DNA from: Variovorax paradoxus
GTDB lineage: Bacteria > Pseudomonadota > Gammaproteobacteria > Burkholderiales > Burkholderiaceae_C
Assembly (NCBI RefSeq): GCF_000834655.1
Contig: NZ_JXQQ01000069.1
Span: 37,948-101,947 of the forward strand
Reading direction: 5' to 3'
Length of the DNA stretch: 64,000 nt
The translations under genes were made by a program, and so were the position numbers. The notes beneath the pieces were generated by a model. It was not told the origin of the DNA. It searched no databases and saw only the letters and a list, made by a program, of their open reading frames with translations. This document shows positions 26,004-33,917 of this stretch, one piece after another; position 1 is the stretch's first letter, and the number at the start of each line of letters is the position of its first letter.

Positions 26004-26699
26004 ATGGACACGACTTCAACCGCCAACGCAGATTTCCAGCTGGCCCGTCTCGCCGGCGCCATCGCCGAGCCGGCGCGCGCCCGCATGCTCAACTGCCTGA
26101 TGGACGGCCACGCGCGCACCGCGACCGAGCTCGCCACCGTCGCCGAGGTGGCCGCCTCCACGGCGAGCGCGCACCTCGCGCGCCTGAAGGAAGAGCGCCT
26201 GGTCGAGGTGCTCGTGCAGGGCAAGCACCGCTACTTTCGGCTCGCCGACGACAACGTCGCGGCCGCGCTCGAAAGCCTGATGGTCGTGGCCGGCGCGCCG
26301 CGCGCGGTCGAATTCAAGCCGAACACGCCGAGCCGCCTGCGCGCCGCGCGCACCTGCTACGACCACATGGCCGGCACGGCGGGCGTCGCACTGCACGACA
26401 GGCTGCATGCGCAGGGCTGGCTCAGCGGCCTGCAGAGCGGCTCCTATGAGCTCACGCCCGAAGGCGCGATCGCGCTCGAAAGCCTGGGTGTCGAGGTCGA
26501 TGCGGTGCGGCGCTCGCGCCGGCGCTTTGCCTGCGCGTGCCTGGACTGGAGCGAGCGCCGCCCGCATCTTGGCGGCGCGCTGGGGGCTGCGTGGCTGCAG
26601 CTGTCGCTGCGTCGCGGCTGGGTGCGGCAGGAGCTCGACGGGCGCGAACTCGCGCTCACGCCCAAGGCGCAGCGCGAGATGCCGGAGCTCTTTGCCTGA
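26004..26699 (+). CDS. ArsR-family (winged-helix) transcriptional regulator
   Basis: A 231-residue protein. Residues 10-85 are an ArsR-type winged helix (IAEPARARMLNCL, then ATELATVAEVAASTASAHLARLKEE and the wing VQGKHRYFRL). The C-terminal about 140 residues form an extra region, longer than in metal-sensing ArsR proteins (about 110 residues total), and no CxC metal motif is present; the CACLDW segment near residue 176 is the only Cys cluster. It likely senses a small organic ligand and controls the divergent P450. Confidence 0.85.
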   Translation: MDTTSTANADFQLARLAGAIAEPARARMLNCLMDGHARTATELATVAEVAASTASAHLARLKEERLVEVLVQGKHRYFRLADDNVAAALESLMVVAGAPRAVEFKPNTPSRLRAARTCYDHMAGTAGVALHDRLHAQGWLSGLQSGSYELTPEGAIALESLGVEVDAVRRSRRRFACACLDWSERRPHLGGALGAAWLQLSLRRGWVRQELDGRELALTPKAQREMPELFA

Positions 26700-26709
26700 C
26701 TGCGTTCGC

Positions 26710-27723
26710 TCAGGCCTTCAGCTTGAGCAGGTAGATCATCGGCCCGGCCATCGCCAGGTCGAGTTCGAGGAAGCTCTCGAAGTCCTTGCCGGCCATCCAG
26801 TACGCATCCCAGTTGTTGCGCTTGATGGTCTTCTGCCAGACGTCGGCGCCGGTCGCGCGGCGCACGGCCTCGAGCAGCACGGCGCGGCGCTCAGCGGGCA
26901 CCTTCTTGCCGGTCAGCACGCCGCGCCAGTTGGCCAGGTCGGCGTCCACGCCCTGTTCGCGCACCGACGGAATGCCCAGGAACGGGCGCTTGGACGACAC
27001 GCCGATCGCGCGCAGCTTGCCGCTCGCGAGCGCCTCGCTGAATTCGCTGTAGCCCGAGATGCCGGCGACGGCCTTGCCGGTTTCCAGCGCCTCCACCACC
27101 TGCGCGCCACCGGGGTGCGGCTGGTAGACCAGGCCCGCGGTGTTGCCGGCCACGCGCGCCAGCATGCCGGCGTACATGTGATCGACGCCGCCGGCCGAGC
27201 CGCCCGCTATGACGGTCTTGGCCGCGTCGGCGCGCAGTGCGGCGATCAGGTCCTTGGGGGTCTTGATGGGCGAGTCGGCTTTCACCGCCACCACTTCGTA
27301 GTCGCTGGTCAGGCGCGCGACCGGCGCGACCTGCGCCATGGTGACCGCGGGCTTCTGCAGCGCGACCGCACCGACCATCACCATGCCGCTCATCAGCACG
27401 GTGTCGGGGTCGGCATCGTATTTCTCGACGTACTTCGCAAGGCCGATGGTGCCGCCCTTGCCGCCGACGTTCTCGTAGACCACATCGCCGGCCGCGCCCG
27501 AGGCCAGCAGCGCCGCGCCGAGCGCGCGGCCGGTCTGGTCCCAGCCGCCGCCTTCGTTGGCGGGAATGACGATGCGCAACCTGGGAACCAGCTGCGGCTC
27601 GGCCGCGCCGGCAGATCGGGGCCACAGCAGCGCCGCTTGGCCGATGCCGGCGGCGGCGACGCCACCCGCCATCCACGCGCTGAAGTCGCGGCGAGAAAGG
27701 GTAGAAGGCGACGATCTAGTCAT
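26710..27723 (-). CDS. Bug/TctC-type binding protein with Tat signal
   Basis: A 337-residue binding protein. The N-terminus has a twin-arginine motif (SRRDFSAWMAGG) before the hydrophobic segment, so it probably folds in the cytoplasm and is exported by Tat, unlike the two other Bug proteins in the window, which have Sec signals. Bug-family features include LRIVIPANEGGGWDQTGRA, YENVGGKGGTIG and YQPHPGGAQVVEAL, matching the TctC branch. ATG 27723 is used; the frame continues upstream without support. It is downstream of amn by 111 bases in the same orientation but probably unrelated to it. Confidence 0.87.
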   Translation of the reverse strand: MTRSSPSTLSRRDFSAWMAGGVAAAGIGQAALLWPRSAGAAEPQLVPRLRIVIPANEGGGWDQTGRALGAALLASGAAGDVVYENVGGKGGTIGLAKYVEKYDADPDTVLMSGMVMVGAVALQKPAVTMAQVAPVARLTSDYEVVAVKADSPIKTPKDLIAALRADAAKTVIAGGSAGGVDHMYAGMLARVAGNTAGLVYQPHPGGAQVVEALETGKAVAGISGYSEFSEALASGKLRAIGVSSKRPFLGIPSVREQGVDADLANWRGVLTGKKVPAERRAVLLEAVRRATGADVWQKTIKRNNWDAYWMAGKDFESFLELDLAMAGPMIYLLKLKA

Positions 27724-27834
27724 TTTGTTTCCGGTTGTTCTCAAAAGTAACCGGATGATGTCTGTGAAATGTGCAAAACACCCGCACAAACGCCTAGGTG
27801 AAAACCCTAGGAACCCCTCGCCGACTGCCAACTT

Positions 27835-29352
27835 TTACTGGAAAGCGACCTCGGCGAAGCTGCGCAGCTTGCGGCTGTGCAGGCGGGTCGATCCCTCTTC
27901 CCGAAGGATGTCGATGGCCCGCATGCCGATGCGCAGATGCTGCTCCACCCGCTCGCGGTAGAAGTGGTTGGCCATGCCGGGCAATTTGATCTCGCCGTGT
28001 AACGGTTTGTCGCTTACGCACAACAAAGTGCCGTAGGGCACGCGGAAACGGAAGCCATTGGCCGCGATCGTCGCGCTTTCCATGTCGAGCGCCACTGCCC
28101 GGCTCTGGCTGAAGCGGCGCTGCGGCTGGTTGCCCGGCAGAAGCTCCCAGTTGCGGTTGTCGGTACTCGCCACGGTGCCGGTGCGCATGATCTTCTTCAG
28201 ATCCGGTCCTTCGTAGCGCGTGATGTCGGCCACGGCTTTTTCCAGCGCGAGCTGGATTTCAGACAGCGCCGGAATCGGCACCCACAGCGGCAACTCTTCG
28301 TCGAGCACGTGGTCCTCGCGCACATAGGCATGCGCCAGCACGTAGTCGCCCAGCTGTTGCGTGTTGCGCAGGCCCGCGCAGTGGCCCAGCATCATCCAGG
28401 CGTGCGGGCGCAGCACGGCGATGTGGTCGGTGATGGTCTTGGCGTTGGCCGGGCCGACGCCGATGTTCGTCATGGTGATGCCGCTGTAGTCCTCGCGCAC
28501 CAGGTGGTAGGCCGGCATCTGCGGCAGGCGCGGCGGCGCGGTGCCCTGGCTGCCGTCGAGCAGGTGGCCGAAGGTCTCGCTCGCGCCGGCATCGAGCCCG
28601 CGCCGGCGCGTGATCACGTTGCCCGGTTCGATGAAGGCGACGTACTCGCTGTTCTCGTCGGCCATCGCCTCGTGGCCCAGGCGCACGAACTCGTCGATGT
28701 AGAACTGGTAGTTGGTGAACAGCACGAAGTTCTGGAACCACTCGGGCGCGGTGCCCGTGTAGTGGCGCAGGCGATGCAGCGAGTAATCCACGCGCGCCGC
28801 CGTGAAGAGCGACAGCGGCTGCGCCTCGCCGTCGCGCGCCTCGAAGGTGCCGTTGGCGATGCCGTCGTCCATCACCCCCAGGTCGGGCAGGTCGAACACG
28901 TCGCGCATCAGCGCGCGGCGGTCGTCGCTCATCGTGCCTTCGATGTGGTCGTTCTCGGCGAACGAGAAATGAATCGGAATGGGCTGTGTGCTGGTGCCCA
29001 CCTCGAGCTCGACCTGGTGGTTCTCCAGCAGCAGGCGGAACTGGTCGAGGTAGTAGCGCGAGAAAAGGTCGGGCCGCGTCAGCGTCGTCTCGTAGCGGCC
29101 GGGCCCGGCCACGAAGCCATAGCTCAGGCCTGCGTTGGCCGGCGGCGTGTGGCGCGAGACGGTGTGCGTGTGCACCCGCACGAACGGGTAGCAGGCCCGC
29201 ACCCGGCCCGGCAGTGCCTCGCCGGCCACGAAGCGCAGCATCGACTCGCGCAGGTGGGACAGGCCGCCCTGGTAGATGGCCTTGACCTGGTCGAGCGCGG
29301 CGGCGGCGTCGGTGAAGCGGGCGGGGGCGACGAAAGTGGGCATGTAGGGCAT
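27835..29352 (-). CDS. amn: AMP nucleosidase
   Basis: About 505 residues; hydrolyses AMP to adenine and ribose 5-phosphate in purine balance. An N-terminal AMP-nucleosidase-specific domain (about residues 1-170) is followed by the nucleoside-phosphorylase-like domain: ITMTNIGVGPANAKTI, MLGHCAGLRNTQQLGDYVLA, and VALDMESATIAANGFR with the ribose-contacting Met-Glu. Length fits the family (about 480-500). ATG 29352 is chosen over a TTG at 29367; ATG 29343 is also possible. It faces panE across 60 bases. A CCTAGG-N7-CCTAGG hairpin about 30 bases past the stop might be a weak terminator. Confidence 0.93.
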   Translation of the reverse strand: MPYMPTFVAPARFTDAAAALDQVKAIYQGGLSHLRESMLRFVAGEALPGRVRACYPFVRVHTHTVSRHTPPANAGLSYGFVAGPGRYETTLTRPDLFSRYYLDQFRLLLENHQVELEVGTSTQPIPIHFSFAENDHIEGTMSDDRRALMRDVFDLPDLGVMDDGIANGTFEARDGEAQPLSLFTAARVDYSLHRLRHYTGTAPEWFQNFVLFTNYQFYIDEFVRLGHEAMADENSEYVAFIEPGNVITRRRGLDAGASETFGHLLDGSQGTAPPRLPQMPAYHLVREDYSGITMTNIGVGPANAKTITDHIAVLRPHAWMMLGHCAGLRNTQQLGDYVLAHAYVREDHVLDEELPLWVPIPALSEIQLALEKAVADITRYEGPDLKKIMRTGTVASTDNRNWELLPGNQPQRRFSQSRAVALDMESATIAANGFRFRVPYGTLLCVSDKPLHGEIKLPGMANHFYRERVEQHLRIGMRAIDILREEGSTRLHSRKLRSFAEVAFQ

Positions 29353-29412
29353 GGCGGCATTGTGCAATGCGCCGTTACCCTATGGCTGGCAGACAACCAA
29401 GGAAACGATTCG

Positions 29413-30312
29413 ATGAAAGTCGCAGTCATGGGCGCCGGCGCAGTCGGCTGCTACTACGGCGCCATGCTGGCGCGCGCGGGCCACGAGGTGGTGCTGATCG
29501 GGCGGCTTTCGCACGTGGAGGCCGTTCGCGCGAACGGCTTGCGGCTGGAGACGAAGACCTTCGACGAACATGTGCGGCTCGATGCGAGCACGGAAGCGGG
29601 CGCCGTGCAGGGCGCCGACCTCGTGCTGTTCTGCGTGAAGTCCACCGACACCGAATCGGCCGCCGCGCAGATCAAGCCGCACCTCTCGCCCGAGGCGCTG
29701 GTGCTCACGCTGCAGAACGGTGTCGACAACGACGAGCGCGTGCGCTCGGTGCTGTCGAACGAGGTCGCCGCCGCCGTGGTCTACGTGGCGACCGAGATGG
29801 CCGGACCCGGCCACGTGAAGCACCACGGCCGAGGCGAACTGGTGATCGCGCCATCGCGAGCGAGCGAGCAGGTCGCACGGCACCTGGTCGCCGCCGGCGT
29901 GCCCGCGCAGATTTCAGACAACGTGCGCGGCTCGCTCTGGGCCAAGCTGATCCTGAACTGCGCCTACAACGCGCTGTCAGCGGTGTCGCAACTGCCCTAT
30001 GGCGAACTCGTGAAGGGCACGGGCGTGGCCGACGTGATCCGTGACGTGGTCGCCGAATGCCTTGCCGTGGCGAAGGCCGAAGGTGTCGTGATTCCTGGCG
30101 ACACCGATGCGGCCATTCGCGGCATCGCGCAGTCGATGCCCTCGCAGTACTCGTCGACCGCGCAGGACCTCGCACGCGGCAAGCTCAGCGAGATCGATCA
30201 CCTCAACGGCCTGGTGGTGCGCCGCGGCGAGGCGCTCGGCGTGCCCACGCCCGCGAACCGCGTTCTGTTCGTGATGGTGAAGCTGCTCGAAGGAAAGCAG
30301 CAGCCTCGCTGA
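29413..30312 (+). CDS. panE: 2-dehydropantoate 2-reductase family protein
   Basis: A 299-residue NADPH-dependent ketopantoate reductase fold: GAGAVGCYYGA (residues 7-17), CVKSTDT, LTLQNGVDN, the catalytic lysine in SLWAKLILNCAYNALSA and a C-terminal SSTAQDLARGKLSEIDHLNG segment, all classic PanE features. Reduces 2-dehydropantoate to pantoate in vitamin B5/CoA synthesis; many paralogs act on other 2-oxoacids, so the specific role is not certain. The gene is divergent from amn and ends 13 bases before an element A remnant. Confidence 0.85.
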   Translation: MKVAVMGAGAVGCYYGAMLARAGHEVVLIGRLSHVEAVRANGLRLETKTFDEHVRLDASTEAGAVQGADLVLFCVKSTDTESAAAQIKPHLSPEALVLTLQNGVDNDERVRSVLSNEVAAAVVYVATEMAGPGHVKHHGRGELVIAPSRASEQVARHLVAAGVPAQISDNVRGSLWAKLILNCAYNALSAVSQLPYGELVKGTGVADVIRDVVAECLAVAKAEGVVIPGDTDAAIRGIAQSMPSQYSSTAQDLARGKLSEIDHLNGLVVRRGEALGVPTPANRVLFVMVKLLEGKQQPR

Positions 30313-30324
30313 CATCCTCTTTCG

Positions 30325-30365
30325 CGGAGGTGCGGCACGAAGTGCACGAAGCCTGGGGGTGAGCC
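30325..30365 (-). repeat. Element A, truncated copy 7
   Basis: On the minus strand, immediately after the TAG stop of glutathione reductase: GGCTCACCCCCAGGCTTCG, GCACTTCGTGCCGC, then homology is lost before the hairpin half. It therefore keeps only the 5' end of the element, and like the full copies is on the strand of, and adjacent to, the preceding stop codon. Confidence 0.75.
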
Positions 30366-31724
30366 CTAGCCCGGCATGGGTTCGCGCATCGTCACGAACT
30401 CTTCGGCACCCGTCGGGTGGATGCCGATGGTGCTGTCGAAGATCGCCTTCGTCGCGCCCGCGCGCATCGCGACCGCAAAGCCCTGCACCACTTCGCCCGC
30501 GTCCGCGCCCACCATGTGCAGGCCCACCACGCGGTCGCTCTTCTTGTCCACGACCAGCTTCATGAATGTGCGCTCGCTGCGGCCCGAGAGGGTGTGGCGC
30601 AGCGACTTGAACTCACTGGAGAACACGGTGATCTCGCCGAACTTCGCGCGCGCGTCGAGCTCGGTGTAGCCGCAGGTGCCGATGTTCGGGTGGGTGAAGA
30701 CCGCCGTCGGAATGAACTCGTAGTCCATGCGGCGCTTGCCTTTGCCGAACAGCGCGTCGACCACCACCATCGCCTCGGCGAGGGCCACCGGCGTGAGCTG
30801 CACGCGCGTGGAGACATCGCCCACCGCGTAGATCGAGGGCACCGAGGTGCGGTAGTGCGCATCGACCGCGATCGCGCCTTTGTCGTCGAGCTTCACGCCC
30901 GCCGCCTCGAGGCCGAGACCCTGCGTGTTGGGCACGCGGCCGGTGGCGAAGAGCACGGTGTCGGCCTCGATCTGCTGGCCGCGCGCGAGCGTCACGACCA
31001 AGCCATCCGGGCCGCGCGCGATCGAGGAGGCCTCGCAGTTCAGGCGCACGTCGACGCCCGCCTTGCCCATCTCGTTCGCGAGGAACTGGCGCACGTCGTC
31101 GTCGAAGCCGGTGAGCAGGTGCGCGCGTCGATGCAACTGCGTCACCTTGGCGCCGAGGCCGTTGAAGATCGACGCGAACTCGCATGCGATGTAGCCGCCG
31201 CCCACCACCAGCAGACGCTTGGGAAACGGATCGAGGTCGAACATCGCGTCGGACGTCACGATGTGCTCGCGGCCCGGAATGTCGGGCACGAAAGGCGTGC
31301 CGCCCGTGGCCACGAGCAGGTGGCGCGCGGTGTGGCGCTTGCCGTCGATTTCCACCGTGTGGCCGTCGACCAGCTGCGCCCATCCGGTGATGAGCGTGAC
31401 GCCCGAATTCTTCAGCAGCGACGCGTAGATGCCGTTGAGCCGGCCGATCTCTTTTGCGCGCTGCGACTTGAGGTGCGCCCAGTCGAACTGCGGCTCGGCC
31501 GGCAGCTTCCAGCCGTAGCCCGCGGCCTCCTCGAACGATTCGGCGTAGCCGGCTGCATAGCTGTAGAGCTTCTTCGGAATGCAACCCACGTTGACGCAGG
31601 TGCCGCCGAGTTCGGCGGCTTCGGCCAGGCCCACGCGGGCGCCCGTTTGTGCCGCCATGCGCGCGGCGCGAACGCCGCCGCTGCCGCCGCCGATGACGAA
31701 GAGGTCGAAGTCGAATGTGGGCAT
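30366..31724 (-). CDS. gor: Glutathione-disulfide reductase
   Basis: A 452-residue FAD/NADPH enzyme keeping glutathione reduced. FAD-binding GGGSGG, redox-active pair C43/C48 in GGTCVNVGCIPKK, NADPH-domain GGGYIACE with downstream Arg-rich LHRRAH, FAD motif YAVGDVS, and the C-terminal HPTGAEEF with the catalytic His-Glu are all in place. The length is as expected. Upstream gap to the divergent PEP-type gene is 125 bases. Confidence 0.95.
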   Translation of the reverse strand: MPTFDFDLFVIGGGSGGVRAARMAAQTGARVGLAEAAELGGTCVNVGCIPKKLYSYAAGYAESFEEAAGYGWKLPAEPQFDWAHLKSQRAKEIGRLNGIYASLLKNSGVTLITGWAQLVDGHTVEIDGKRHTARHLLVATGGTPFVPDIPGREHIVTSDAMFDLDPFPKRLLVVGGGYIACEFASIFNGLGAKVTQLHRRAHLLTGFDDDVRQFLANEMGKAGVDVRLNCEASSIARGPDGLVVTLARGQQIEADTVLFATGRVPNTQGLGLEAAGVKLDDKGAIAVDAHYRTSVPSIYAVGDVSTRVQLTPVALAEAMVVVDALFGKGKRRMDYEFIPTAVFTHPNIGTCGYTELDARAKFGEITVFSSEFKSLRHTLSGRSERTFMKLVVDKKSDRVVGLHMVGADAGEVVQGFAVAMRAGATKAIFDSTIGIHPTGAEEFVTMREPMPG

Positions 31725-31849
31725 GAGAAGAAGCTCCTTTCGGGCGACTGTAGCGGCGGGCCGATGCCGGTGCTGCCGGCGGGACTTGGCGCGGCTCGTC
31801 CCCACCGGAACGCGAGCGAGAATTCGCCCTGCAACGAGAGGGACACTCC

Positions 31850-33883
31850 ATGAAGAACAACAGCACCCGGTATCGAACGGGCACGGCGGCGAATTGGCTG
31901 TCGGCATTGGCGTTGTGCGCGGTGGCCATCGCGCCCTTGCCGGCCGATGCGCAACTCGCGCGCAAGCCTTCCTTCTACCAACAGCAGAACCAGCCGCAGC
32001 CCGAGGGCCCGGCCGCCCAGCTCGTTCCACGCCCTGCGGTGCCCGCGTCGCTGCCGGCGCTGCGCAGCCAGGGCGACTTCGACACGCTGGCGCGCGTCTA
32101 CGACGCCGGCACGCCGATGCAGCTGGCCCATGTGCTGTTCGTCGTCGACCGCCAGGCCAAGCCCGTGCGCACTTACTACATCGACACGCCGCGCTACCAG
32201 CTGCACGTGCGCTTCGTACGCGACACCGGGCTCTCGCCGCGCGCGGGCAAGCGCGAGATCGACCGCAACTACCTCGTGCCCGACCGCCGCTTCCTGTTCG
32301 GCACGCTGAGCTGGCAACAGGACATCGGCACCTTCACCTACGAGTTCTGGGAGGGCGACCGGCTCACCGCGCCGCTGCTCAAGCAGGCGGATGCGCAGGT
32401 GAAGGCCAGCTTCTTCGCGCCCGTGAAGTTCAAGACCAACTCCACGCTGCACGAGCGCGTGGCGAAAGAAGCGGGCGTCGATTTCGTGAGCCAGGAGGCG
32501 CTGATCCGCGAGCAACCCTACATGCCGATGAACCTCGGCACCGCGACGGGACGCGTGCGCATCGTGGAAGACGCCTCGGGCCTGAATGCGCTGCTGCCCG
32601 ACGACATCGCCGTGCTGCGCCAGGTGCCGATCAACCTGCCGCCCGTGGCGGGCGTGCTGACCGAGCGGCCATCGACCGCGCTTTCGCACGTCAACCTGCT
32701 TGCCAAGGGCTGGGGCATTCCGAACGCCTACGTGCGCGACGCCGCCACGGTGCTGCGCGAGCATGCGGGCCAGTGGGTGGCGCTCAAGGTCGCGGCCTCG
32801 GGCTACCAGTTGCGCCGCCTCACCGCCGAAGAAATCGCGGCGCTCCCACCCCGCACCGTGCGCACCGCGGCCACGGGTGCCGTGCCTGGTAGCGACAGGG
32901 CCGTGAAGCCCGACCTGCGCGAGAGCCGCCTGCTGCCGCTCGCATCGCTGCGCGCGCGCAGCAGCGCGCAGTGCGGCTCCAAGGCGGCCAACCTGGGCGC
33001 CGTGCTGGCCGCGCGCATTCCATCGACCACCGTACCCGACGGCTTCTGCATTCCGTTCGCGCACTACGACCGCTTCATGCGGGCCAACGGCCTGGCCGAC
33101 CGCATTGCGCGCATGCAGCAGCAACCCGGCTTCGCGAGCGATCCGCAACTGCGGCAGAAGTCGCTGGCGCAACTGCGCGACGAGATCGTGAAGTGGCCGG
33201 TCGATGCCGCCACCGCGGCGTCATGGCGCGCCGCATGGCAGTCGCAATTGGGCGGCGGCGGCGTGTTCGTGCGCAGCTCGTCCAACTCCGAAGACCTGCC
33301 CGGCTTCAGCGGCGCGGGGCTCTACACCACGGTGCCCAACGTGAAGACCGGCGACGCGCTGGAGCTCGCCGTGAAGAAGGTCTGGGCCTCGGTGTTCAAT
33401 CCCGAGGCCTGGGAGGCGCGCAGCGCCGCGGGCTTCGGCGCCGAATCGGTGCTGATGGGCGTGTTCGTGCAGGCCGCCATCGATTCGACCAACGCCGGCG
33501 TGATGATCACCCGCGACCCCTTCGATGCGGGCCACCCCTACGTCACCTACATCTCGGCCAAGCGCGGCATCGGCATCCGCGTGGTCGAGGGGCAGCGCGT
33601 GGCCGAGCAGGTGATGTATTCGAGCTGGTCGAAGGCGATCCAGGTGCTGAGCCGGTCGGCCGAAGAGACGGCGCTGCAGCTGGACAAGGAGGGCGGCGTG
33701 AAGGAGGTGCCGGTGGAGCAGGGGCGCAACGTGCTGACCGATGAGCTCGTCGTGCGGCTCGCCAATGTCGGCGCGGCCGTCAAGCGCACGTTCCATGCGG
33801 TCGACCAGGACATCGAATGGGCGACGGTGGGCGACAGGATCGTGCTGCTGCAGGCGCGGCCCTACGTGGAGCGGCGGCGCTGA
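31850..33883 (+). CDS. Secreted PEP-synthase-like protein (PEP-utiliser + PPDK N-domain)
   Basis: A 677-residue precursor with a Sec signal (hydrophobic segment LSALALCAVAIAPLPADAQ; cleavage near residue 35). An N-terminal domain of about 200 residues has no family I recognise. Residues about 255-310 resemble a PEP-utiliser swivelling domain (STALSHVNLLAKGWGIPNA, with the phospho-His position). Residues about 360-677 resemble the ATP-binding domain of PEP synthase/PPDK (SSSNSEDLPGFSGAGLYTTV; VLLQARPYVE). The domain order is swapped relative to PEP synthase, and there is no PEP/pyruvate barrel. An ATP-dependent phosphotransfer role outside the cytoplasm is unexpected. GAGAGGG precedes the start. 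Confidence 0.8.
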   Translation: MKNNSTRYRTGTAANWLSALALCAVAIAPLPADAQLARKPSFYQQQNQPQPEGPAAQLVPRPAVPASLPALRSQGDFDTLARVYDAGTPMQLAHVLFVVDRQAKPVRTYYIDTPRYQLHVRFVRDTGLSPRAGKREIDRNYLVPDRRFLFGTLSWQQDIGTFTYEFWEGDRLTAPLLKQADAQVKASFFAPVKFKTNSTLHERVAKEAGVDFVSQEALIREQPYMPMNLGTATGRVRIVEDASGLNALLPDDIAVLRQVPINLPPVAGVLTERPSTALSHVNLLAKGWGIPNAYVRDAATVLREHAGQWVALKVAASGYQLRRLTAEEIAALPPRTVRTAATGAVPGSDRAVKPDLRESRLLPLASLRARSSAQCGSKAANLGAVLAARIPSTTVPDGFCIPFAHYDRFMRANGLADRIARMQQQPGFASDPQLRQKSLAQLRDEIVKWPVDAATAASWRAAWQSQLGGGGVFVRSSSNSEDLPGFSGAGLYTTVPNVKTGDALELAVKKVWASVFNPEAWEARSAAGFGAESVLMGVFVQAAIDSTNAGVMITRDPFDAGHPYVTYISAKRGIGIRVVEGQRVAEQVMYSSWSKAIQVLSRSAEETALQLDKEGGVKEVPVEQGRNVLTDELVVRLANVGAAVKRTFHAVDQDIEWATVGDRIVLLQARPYVERRR

Positions 33884-33910
33884 AAAAAAGGGCGTGCCGG
33901 GCACGCCCTT
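33884..33910 (-). terminator. Terminator between the PEP-type gene and dctM
   Basis: An AAGGGCGTGC/GCACGCCCTT hairpin (33888-33910). On the minus strand it is followed by TTTTTTT (33889-33883 region), 8 bases past the dctM stop, so it terminates the TRAP operon; on the plus strand the stem has only a short T tract and may act weakly for the PEP-type gene. Confidence 0.85.
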
Positions 33911-33917
33911 CATGGCT

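Noticed and set aside
27745..27815. CCTAGG-N7-CCTAGG hairpin as terminator of amn
   Set aside because: The stem is only 6 bp with no T tract, so it is mentioned in the amn entry but not called as a terminator.
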